Positions 38,211-48,800 of a stretch of 64,000 nt of DNA are shown here, piece by piece. A program made the position numbers and the translations under genes. The stretch covers positions 5,692,501-5,756,500 of the forward strand of contig JAYKKI010000038.1 of assembly GCA_039881145.1 (NCBI GenBank). The letters run 5' to 3'. The stretch's first letter is position 1. Each line of letters starts with the position of its first letter. The notes beneath the pieces are model-generated. The model was not told where the DNA came from and ran no database searches. It was given only the letters and a program-made list of their open reading frames with translations. The stretch comes from Druceiella hillmani (lineage: Eukaryota; Arthropoda; Insecta; Lepidoptera; Hepialidae).

Positions 38211-38887
38211 ATTGGCAAAATGACCATTTCTATTGCACTTAGTACACGGTTTGTTAAATGCTGGACGTTCTCTGCGTTTATGGTTTGTACCACATCTTTC
38301 ACAGTCAAAATATACACTTGGTTTATTTTTGACACTACTACAAACTCGTCTAGTTGTTTGGAAGCTTGTTCACTCGTTTTGCAGATTGTTATGGCTTTTG
38401 TCAGGTCTAGTCTATTTTCTGTTAACAATTTCTCTCTTACTTGGTTTGATTTGATGCCAAACACTATCTTGTCTTTTAACATTTCGTCGAGTAAATTGTC
38501 AAGCTCACATTTGCTTGCCTTGGTTTTTATTCTTCTCAAAAATTCGTTAAAATGATCGTCTTCGTTTTGTTCAATCTTAAAGAATATATATCTCTCAAAG
38601 GATATATGTGTTTTTGGTGCAAAATAATCATTAAACCTGTCTTTAATGACTTGCAGGTTATTTTTGTCTGCATCGCTGAGATTGAAACTATTGTATATTT
38701 CGATCGCTTCTGAGCCTATCACGGCCATAAATGTTGCTGCCTGGACTGCTGGCTTTTTATCTAATTGTATAGCAATAGCATACCAGTCAAACTGTTGTAA
38801 CCACTTTTTCCAACGTGTTGATTTGTCAGAGTCAATTTGTAGGTTAGCTGGCGGCTTTATTCCAGATACTGTGTCGTTCGTAGCCAT
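38183..38887 (-). pseudogene. Gypsy 2 Gag
   Basis: 234-aa frame beginning at an ATG 62 bases inside the right LTR. The capsid-type region reads STRWKKWLQQFDWYAIAIQ, FNDYFAPKTHISFERYIFF and LKDKIVFGIKSNQVREKLL. The zinc knuckles (CERCGTNH, CTKCNRNGHFANMC) are read not in this frame but in the frame one base back, which continues into pol. So the Gag frame loses its own knuckles near 38330. This is either a frameshift mutation or an unusual site of -1 frameshifting; I see no classical slippery heptamer. Confidence 0.82.
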
Positions 38888-38948
38888 TTTACAACTTTTT
38901 CACGTATTCTCTTTTATTTAGCACGTTTTTTAGATAATTCTAATACCA

Positions 38949-39125
38949 TGTAACGTTATAGTTATTGTTTAACTAGCTTTAATAGGAAAATAAGCAAGCG
39001 CTTAATTTGACATACGAAAACTATATATTTTTTATTCTATATCATCGTTGGTCTACGCCACAGATTATATACTAAAGTCTACGCGTTAGTTCACAAGTTT
39101 TGACGCTAGATGTCTATACTTCTCA
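38949..39125 (-). repeat. 5' LTR of Ty3/gypsy element 2
   Basis: 177 bp, the more complete LTR copy. GTTTC follows at 39126-39130, after which LINE copy B resumes. Confidence 0.88.
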
Positions 39126-39130
39126 GTTTC

Positions 39131-39400
39131 GGTGCAGGAAGCGTCAAAAGGATGGAATGAAGGAATATTTTTAAACTCATTTGTTGTTAATTTGTTCTTT
39201 TACAATTTTTGGGTTTTCGTTTAATTCCTATTGAAAGTCCATTACGGCAACAAAGCTAGCTGGGGAAGTAGGAGAAGCAAATTCATTATTAGAAGTACGC
39301 GATTTATAAGGGTTTGATGGTTTAGGAAGAATAGCTAAATATATTTTCACAATGCTGAAGCAGATTCAATTTCAAAAAATGAATAATCCAAAAAAATAAA
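39131..39400 (-). mobile_element. Probable 5' end of LINE copy B
   Basis: Sequence directly outside the gypsy duplication, so it must continue the LINE interrupted at 33454. No ORF motif is readable, so it is assigned as 5' untranslated or eroded ORF1 sequence. The outer edge is a guess. Confidence 0.45.
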
Positions 39401-40180
39401 CAAAAGAAGAAACTTACCGAACAGAACACTAATTATAACAGATGAAATATAGCTACGGTCAAAAATTAAATGAAAATAGATTTAAAATATAAATAACACA
39501 AATAATAAATAACTTGCTGCAACAAAATAGACTAAATACCATGAAAATATTAATGAAATAATCGGGTTGCGAAAAACCTTTTCACTTCTATTGACGGTTT
39601 CTGTGACAGTCTAATTGATTCTAATTTTCCAAATTTTCTTTTACAGAAATATTGAATGCGTTCTACTTTTATTTTACATATAAAAGTTATTTTGTTTATA
39701 AGGAATAAATATAAATATAAATTGTAACACAATTTAAAAAGAAGAAAGTAACTTAATATACTTAAGTTTTCCAAAAAAAAGTAAGATTTTTTCTCGTAAT
39801 TGATATATTATTTTACAAAACATTTAATTAAAAAATAACATTACAGGAAGATTAGACATATGAAGACAGACGAGGCGGATTGGATAAGTTCCTTTGTCTT
39901 ATATCTCAAGTATAGAGATATTTAACAAAAAAACTGTCTATGAATTAACAATGACGTTTATTTTCCGAATGCCCAATATCAAGTGTAATTTAATTTATTT
40001 GTTATGATCAATTAAAACGCACAATCCATTCCACATCTTCTATAACTATTCTATGTCAACTTCTTGGTAAATCCCAAAATGATGGTCCTGTAGGATATAG
40101 ATGTATATTTTATGTAAAATATCTGATTTGTTGCTGTACCTCTTAGTATAGACGATATAGTGTTTTTGGGGTGAGATAAA
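39401..40180. other. AT-rich region upstream of Hakai
   Basis: No gene recognised. It would hold the Hakai promoter and 5' UTR, but no TATA box could be assigned with confidence. Confidence 0.4.
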
Positions 40181-40190
40181 TTATCGATAA
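40181..40190 (+). promoter_or_regulatory. DRE-like palindrome TTATCGATAA
   Basis: Contains TATCGATA, the DNA-replication-related element bound by DREF in Drosophila and a common core-promoter motif of housekeeping genes. It lies only four bases before the ATG of exon 1, which would imply a very short 5' UTR or a chance match. ATCGAT-type words also occur near the hAT at 18.4 kb, so specificity is limited. Confidence 0.4.
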
Positions 40191-40194
40191 TACT

Positions 40195-40408
40195 ATGAAT
40201 GGTGATAAAAGAAATACACGTGGGCGTGGTAGAGGGCGAGGACGAGGTAGAGGTAGAGGCCGTGGTAGAGGACGGGGCAAAAAAGTGGCCAAAGTTATAT
40301 CCTCCGACGAAGAGGAATGTTCCGTGGAGGAGTGTTCCAATGTTGAACCGGAAGAACCCGTGGAACCTGAAATGAAGGAAGAGAATGAAGAAAATGAACC
40401 ACCAAAAC
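40195..40408 (+). CDS. Hakai: Hakai exon 1: RG repeat and acidic stretch
   Basis: 71 codons plus one base. After MNGDKRNT there are about ten Arg-Gly pairs, then [13 protein letters not shown] and a Glu-rich segment. RG repeats often bind RNA. The donor is C|GTGAGT. The start is the only ATG before the repeat; a mapped transcript would be needed to fix it. Confidence 0.8.
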
Positions 40409-43400
40409 GTGAGTTTGAAAAATCATGCAAGTTTAATTTTTTAAGTATTACTTCACCTGATATGTCTACTTTGTACGTCATAAATACTCTAAAAACGGTT
40501 TATATTTGACGTTTCTTATATTGTGAAATCATTTTGCGAGAATAGCTGTTTAACTGTATTGTCGTTCAACTTGTACTTTTTTCTATATAGTTGAACATAA
40601 TTTGTGATTTAATACATAGAAAATATTACTAATAAAATTATTTGATTGATAAATTTGTGAGTGATTTCTCACATAAGAAATCAAGCATTTATTATTACAA
40701 ATTCTTAGTTATATCCCCATATTTATGTAGGATCCTATCAGGAAACAGTGTACAGAAAATAACTATGCTGTGTTTTTAAAATTGTTTTCATTCCATTCCT
40801 TAATATGTTTTTTTTACAAGTTATGAAAATTACAGTTTTTTTTCGTATATATTTAGTAACCTATTTGTCGTAAGAAAATTGACTTTAAATTCTCCAATAT
40901 TTGAACCTGTTCCTTTAATGAATATATTTTTGAAAACAATTAAGAACATTTCATTTTTTTTTAAATTCACTGTGTGTAAGTGGAGAGATCCGGTAAAAGT
41001 AGATATTTATTTTGTTTCATGAAGTCGAAGTGCCAACAGATATTTCACAACTAGAAGCTCCTGTGTTCACAACACTTCACCGTGGCCCTCCAGAACCAAT
41101 GTTACGCCTCAATTGGAGTCATCGAGCAACTCTCATTGGCGAAAAAGTGCTTAATCCTATGATATATTGTTGCGATACTTGCTCCAAACCAATACTTATT
41201 TATGGTCGCATGGTAAGCGCTATTAACTGATTAGATTATAATCGGCAAATAACAGGTATGTATTGGGTTGTTCGGAAAGTAATTTTGTTTTTTACGGAGT
41301 CATTTATTGTATTTTTAACTAGCCAACTTCATTCTAAACCCTATTGTTTTTGTATATTGTGGTAGCTGACATTTCAAGGTTTATTTATAAAAAAATTTTA
41401 TTGTTGTAATTTTTTTTTATTTCCTTTTAATGTAAAAAATCAAAAGAAGCATTTTCAACATATTTTGCTTTTTTACTGCGGAAAAGGTAACAATGTTATT
41501 CAAGCAAGAGAAAAATTGTGTGAAGTGTATGGAGCCATTCTTTTTTATATTATATTTCTTTCGAATTTTGTCCTGGCGATTTCATTATTGAAAATGAAAA
41601 TATTTTGGGAGGCCAGTGAAGCTGATGAAGATGAAATAAAGGTATTGATAGAAGCAACCTACCAAATATCAACACCAGAAATCACTAAGTGATTAATACT
41701 ATTTTGATCACATAAAATGACTTGGTTTCATTTCAAAATTTAATATATGGCTTTTATATGTAGTAAAAGAAAGAGATTTACTCTTTATAGAGTCTTTGAT
41801 TTACTTCTGAAAAGTCAAGAAAATGATCCGAGTCATTTCTGAAGCGAGTCATAACTGGAGATGAGAAATGGATTGTTCAAAATTATGCCAAATCCAAGCG
41901 ATTTGGCATCTTCCACTCCATAGAGTGGAAGAGATGAGCTGGTTCAAACCATTTTGAAAGCTGATATTCATCAAAAAAATTATGCTATCTTTATAGTGAG
42001 ATTTTAAGGGAATTGTTTTTTGTGAGCTTCTTTAACACAACTGTACAACTAATTTGGAAGTTTACTACCGTTAACTGGACAAATTGAGTGTTTCCATCAA
42101 GCAGAAAAGTTTCACTATGATTGTGCAAGACATCACACAGGTACTTATTACAATTTGGATTGGATATGGGTCACCCACCACATTTGCCAGATCTAGTACT
42201 CTCAGATTATTTGTTATGGCCTTTACAAAACTTTTTAATCAGTAATTACTTTAAATGAGGATGTTTAAAATAATCAATCACACAAAAAAAGCGAAAGTGC
42301 TTTCTGAATGACTCAATAGTATGGAAATATATGTGGATACTAATGATTTTACCTAATGGGTTTAGTGTATAGTGTGCAATGTATATTAGTATTATTTTAT
42401 ATTGTATAGAACCAAAAGTTATATCTGTATAGCCAAGATATTAATGAAAAATTCCTTACTTAATAACTTTAATTAGTTGGGTTGGGTGTTCCTCAACTAA
42501 ATTTGTTTAAAAATGTTTTTGGTGTTTATATCGGGTGGTGGGTGATGAAAGAAGTCTTGAGGTCTTATAAGCTGGCAAGCACAAAAGTGTATACTTTGTT
42601 AAAAGAGGGCTTGAAAAAAATGGTGCACATGTTTATGACATTTGTTATGTCACGTGTTCCATGTTTATGCGATGTAGCATATAATAAAAGAAAAAAATAT
42701 TTAAATTCTTATGATTTATTTAAGAAAAACAGGTAAAACATTAAAAAATTACCTTCTACAATATATTTTTGTAGGTATGTACTTACTTATTTTATATCAG
42801 ATATGATATTCTCTTATTAAGGTTAACAACTTATGATTAAATTTAATTTAATCATATTCTGTAACATTAAGAACTTAAATATCTATTCTTCCATAAATTT
42901 TTGCATAAATTAGGTAAATTTTCCTTTTTTTACTATTTATTCAGCCTTCGATAATCACAATATTTGAAATATATGATAGATTCCTTCTGAGGAAATCTTT
43001 ACTTAAAACTTGAATCTAAACCACAAAAGTCGAAATGAAAATGCGCTTCACTCCTTCTAGTTGCAGTAGGCTCGGTTAAAATCTTAGGAATGTTACCAGA
43101 TTCAATTGTAGATATATACTTAGGATCATACGACGTAAAACGCCCCACCTGAATATCCTTATTTTTTCAAAAATTTGCCGTTCTTTTGTACCGTCATTGA
43201 CAATACTTGACCCACAAAATGCAAAGATGCTTTTTTCCTTCTGACTATTAGCCCTCCAAATCTGACTATTAGCCAAGATCCTTCTTTAATTTCCTTGAGA
43301 TGATTTTTAGTGCACTGTCTCTTCCCGACACTGAGACTTTTTGGTTCAAGCGACCTTTTCCCGTCTGCCTTTTTGTCCCCTTTATTTTCTGTGCTAGGTT

Positions 43401-45773
43401 TCGCAATGTTACTTCAATCACTATCAAATGTGGTAAGAATCAGATCTAGATTTTCCATATCATCGTCATGATTGATTTGGGGAATCCACAGCGACATTAT
43501 TTTCTACCACATATGATAAACTAGCGATATTTTCAGTTTCACCACAGTAACTGCCTTAAATATTCATAGGCTTTCCAGACTCATTGAAATTCTTCTTTCT
43601 TCTGGGGATGGGTTTCAAAGATTTCGGGACTTGGTTGTTTGCTTCAATTACAATCTTTTTCTATGATTGTACATATTGTGATGTGTGTATTAAGCATAAG
43701 CTTTGTGATAAATGTTTCCAAATCTGGTATATCTTGGCCAAGAGCTATTAATTTATTGGCAGTTCTCTTGAGAGTCCCACCGATACCATAGGAAGTATCC
43801 TTGCCATGTCCTGACTGAAAAATTCCAACTTATCCGAATGATGCCCAGGGACTTTACTAGAAAAATTGTGTGAAACAATTGTGTGAATAAGTAAAAATTA
43901 CTTTTGTTCTTATACTGAGAGATTGGACCATCACTTTGCATATACAATGTTTTGAGTTTAATGTTGAAGTCGCAGCATAACAATGGAATTGATTTCTTTA
44001 TACGGGCTTAAACGGTTGTCACATTGTGGCGTAGACAACCAGAAACTAAACAAAAAGATTTAATCTTGATAGGATTATTAAAAGCGTCATGGTAATATAA
44101 AATATGTATGCATTGACAGTTGCGGCCTGTACCCAAAATGAGCTGATTGTGACTTGTATTGGTATGAAATATTGAAAGTGTGTATTAAATACTTGGAAAG
44201 CAAATGAATGAACTTCTCCATTACCTTTTTTTTTAAAACATGCAATATCTTTCTTCACAGAACGAGTAAAAACTCTTTTATTGCCCTTAATCACACTTAC
44301 TTATTTTTGCACATTCATGCTATTCTTTTCTGCGAATTCTTTGTTGTCTAGGTGTTAGCTCATTAATATTGAGAGTTTCTTTTCTTCTCTCTTTTGCATC
44401 GATGCTGTTTTTCTTTAGTTTAGTATATTTCATATTTCACAAGTCCGCCTTGATACTTCTTTTTTCAGCGTCCCTTTTTCTCTTTTTTTTATCTTCAGAT
44501 GTTTCTTTTAATTTATTTGATTTCATTTGCGATATAAATTATTACGTATATCTAACAAACTATCGCTAACGTGGAAGACTTGTCGCAAACTTGCATTAGT
44601 GATGTTTTTGAAATGTAAATATAAACTAAAAATTTAACATTTTTGCTACAGAAGTAAAACAGGGTAATTTGATTATAATAAAAAAATTTGATTATAAAAA
44701 TCTAGATTAATATTATACATCATTACTCTGTAATCACGGGCACATCATAGATGCACTGTGCTTTACAAAATTAACAGCTAAACAGAAAATTATTTGTCTT
44801 ACCTTTCTGTGCAATCGTCCGCTCTAGCAAAAAGAGGAAGACTGCAAATGGCGGCGTTTTGACGTTTGGTGAAGTGTTGCCAATAATTAAAAATGTAAAT
44901 TTATCAAAATTCTTAGGGAAAAAAGGCTGACCATGTTTGTATTACTTAAGTAGATCACAAAGTATTTCAGTAAATAAAATTATATATGTAATTATCTTTT
45001 AATTATAATATTTATATTCATAGACCAAAAGTGTATTATTACAGACGTGGATAATAAAAATAGCATACTGGCAATTCTAAAGTTATAAGGCCTAATACAT
45101 AGAAAACTGGGTTTCTCACAGATCACTTTGTGTGATTTTCTTGTGTAACATTTATTAAATTTTTAAGAAACAATATAAATCCGCATTTTTAAATGGATGC
45201 AGCGGTAGAAACCACGTTTTAACAAAGAAAAAAATATTAATAGAAACATGCACATTACTGAGAAACAAAAAAAGTAGCGATTACGCTATTGCATTTGTAA
45301 ATGAAAATGACCCTGTTGTGAAAAAATTCAGCAATCAGAAATCAATTGGATGGTTAGTTTGAAATAGCAATTGAAGATCTTCATTAGCCCTTTAATAGAA
45401 TTTTTTATTTGGATTTATGTATAATCTAGTTCAACCTTTACAACAATAACATTATCGAGGTCTTAGAGTGCAAAGGGTTAATTTATATATATTTCTGTTT
45501 ATACATAGATAAAAAAACACACATACGCACACACACGCCCACACATGCGTAAATACGTGCGCACCCTCACGCAGACACGCAAACACACGCACATGCACGT
45601 ACAAGCATGCACACACATGCACTCACACACGCACTTGCACCCACATACACGCAGGCACACACACACACACATACGGGCACGCACACATACTCACTCGCAC
45701 GCATACGCTCTCACTCGCACGCACACGCACGTACGCACATGCGCACACACGCACGCACGCACACACACGCACG

Positions 45774-45805
<32 letters not shown>

Positions 45806-48800
45806 TTTTAAATTCACATGAAATTATATTTCTAGTTTACTTGTTTTTTTACTTTGGCATCAATAATAATTACATTATTTGTTTGCAGATACCATGTAAA
45901 CATGTATTTTGTCTCCAATGTGCAAGAGCTGATCACACACATTGTCCACGATGTAGTGATAAGGTAAAAAATTATATTTTATATTTTTATAAAAATTAAG
46001 TGGGTCTAATATGATGAGTTGTATTTTTAATAGCTCTGTATTCAATTATTTAGTAATAATTATTTACTCACAGATCAAAAAATATTACATTAGTACATAG
46101 AAAAAGCTAAATGTATGTTATCACCTTGTCAAATAATATAGTAGCTTTTTCATTTGTTGCATTTAAATTTAATATTTACTATTATATTAGGTTTTGAGGG
46201 TCGAACAAACTGGCCTGGGTACAGTGTTTATGTGCACACATGCCGGTACAAGATATGGTAATGCTGGATGCCGAAGGACATATCTCTCACAGGTAAATTT
46301 TTTTGTTAAGTTCTTGTGATTGCTGGGATTGGATGATATAAGATTTTACTTTATTGTTGATTATTTTATATATAGGTATTAATTTGTGAGTATTAGTTTC
46401 ATAACATTTGCTAAAAGATGACATTGTGACACATAATGAATTAAATTTGATGATATTTTTTGACTGATAATCATTATCTGTCATGTGGTACTATCATTAT
46501 AGTGAATAATTATTTGTAATTGGTCTATGGTTATGAAATATTTAATCATAAGATAACTGTTTGAAAAAATCCAATCGATGTCCGACCAAAACAAGGTTCT
46601 CAGTCGAAACCAAAATGAAATTCCGGCTTCTTTTCTGGTTTCAGCTGAAACCAAAACATGTTTACAATCATTTGTAAAAAGTATATTATCTCAGTTTTAG
46701 ACATGGGATTATCCAAGGGATCCGTGGTTATTTAAGGGATATTTTGTGGGTGTGCAAAGAACTATCGGGGGGCTGCGACAAAGATAGAAATTTTTCATAA
46801 ATATTTATTTATTTATTTTTTATGTACTTTAATATATCTAACGATACATATGGCGGACTTATTGGTACGAGAGCAATCTCTTGCAGCCAATCAGAAGACG
46901 ACTTTAGCCTCGCTCGATGAGCGGCTGGGTATCGAACCTGGGTCCCCGCAGTGTACTAAAGGCCGTATGCCTTTAAAAAAAGAAAAATTTACTAAAATTT
47001 AAAAATCTTTATTTCCCACGTGACCTCACGGCGCATATGAAGTAGACTATGCATAGTTTTATTAACCTCGGTTATTTACGCATTTCTTTATAATTATTTG
47101 TAATATCATTATTCTTCATTGATATATATGTAATTCCTGCACCATATATAAAATTTGAAGGAAACATGTATTACTTTACACTTTTTTTGTCATGAAAAAT
47201 TATATTTTGATAATAATACATTTACTAGAACAGAATTATTATTAAAATAAGCACTATTGAGCTCTTATATTAATAATAATTCTGTATTTTTTATAGTATG
47301 TGGCTCCACCGCCATTCATAATAATTTTGATGTGGAGTTGATGTAGCTTTTCCTAACTTTATTGAGTATAGCATTGACTGGTTAAGAACTATCACCCACT
47401 TTCTAGGTTTGCCACAATCCACTCGCAACTTAGCATGCATACGCTAAGCAGGTTTTATCATAATTATAAATGCAGAAAAGATGCTTAAATTGTTTCGTTC
47501 ATTCAGTAACATGTTTCTAAATAAGACATTATAAAATAGCCGTGCATCCTAACAACGATTTATAGTATGGGCTATAAATCCTATAAAAATTCTTGATTAG
47601 ATGCACTTTCTGTGACTTGTCTTTGATTAGTGCATCTAGCATTCAATGTGTCGTACAAAGTGCATTTAAGAAAGTGATACAAAGAGTGATTTAACTTACC
47701 AACCTAATCGAAAGACCTAGTAGCTATGCTACGTAAGTATTTTGGTCTTGTGTTATTTTTTATATTATAAATTATGTATAAGATAATATTTTAAATATGT
47801 AAATATTACAAATTTAATTTATTGTACCAAATTAAATAGTTGTGTGAATATTTCTTGTGTGTATATTATTATTATTCAATTGTGGCCTGATCACAGCATC
47901 CTCATCATGACCTGACTGATTGTTTCAAGAAATGTGAATTTCATTTCCCGATAATTTAATTTTAATTTGAATAATATCTAATTTAAATAATATATAATTT
48001 TTAATGACTGTTTATACGGAGGTGTTTAAGATTATTTTTACTAACCATAGAACTTCTAATACCTATGACTTCTTTTGCTTTGTGTATTACAAATCTGAAC
48101 TCAGGTTACGAGAGCAAAAGACAGGTATGGCACGGAATAGTGGACTGAGGCTAAAAAAGTTAATACAAATACAATAGTGGGAATTATTTTCGTTATCATG
48201 GCAATCTTTTGCACAAACTGCCTTACTTAGTGGTTTTTGCACACCCACCCCCACATCCCAAAATTTGGGTCTAACCATTTCAGTATCGCGTACATTATCT
48301 ACGTTTTAAAATCTGAGTTTGTATTAAATATCTTAAACTCAATCTGCTTTTCCACGCTCTATCATCAATTCTTGTAATCTGAATTTACTTTGCTTATTTT
48401 TTCTTTCCAGACACGAATGAGTTGAAGAAAAAATATAGACAGTATAAAGTCGAATATTTAATATATACCTTTCTGTTGCTACCAAAGGTGTTTCAGCAAG
48501 GATGGGATGACATCGAGGCTTCTTCGCATACTTAAAAGGAGCTGTGCTGAATATATTAATTATTTCAAATGTTGCCATTTGATCACCAAAAATCTTAGCG
48601 ACACTTAGATTCCCCATTAAATTATTTCATTAAATTCAAAAGTAATAGCTTGAATTCCAGATTATTGGCCCAACATTCCTTGGTAGATGATGAAGAATAC
48701 ACTGGCTTACTACTTAAAATAGAAGTTCGAAGTATATGTTTGGATATACTTTTGTGGACTGTTTCGTTCAGTATTACTATTCTTAGAAAGCAAAGACTGT

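Larger units (their letters stand above)
33460..39125 (-). mobile_element. Ty3/gypsy element 2, nested in LINE copy B
   Basis: Minus-strand LTR retrotransposon flanked by GTTTC (33455-33459, 39126-39130). LTRs are 148 bp on the left and 177 bp on the right; the left lacks about 27 bases between two TCTACGC repeats and differs at roughly ten other positions. This makes it older than the 324-4912 element. Order on the minus strand: PBS-like TGGTATTAGAAT next to the right LTR, Gag, protease, RT, RNase H, integrase, basic tail. A LINE splits the integrase region at 34444-35610. Confidence 0.92.

Noticed and set aside
45499..45999. Cys/Val-rich and His/Thr-rich open frames
   Set aside because: They arise from the CA/CG repeat. 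Only the last part of the longest overlaps a real exon (Hakai exon 3, 45889-45963).
48339..48617. 92-aa minus-strand frame in Hakai intron 4
   Set aside because: No recognisable motif; adjacent plus-strand hAT blocks explain the nearby coding-like signal.
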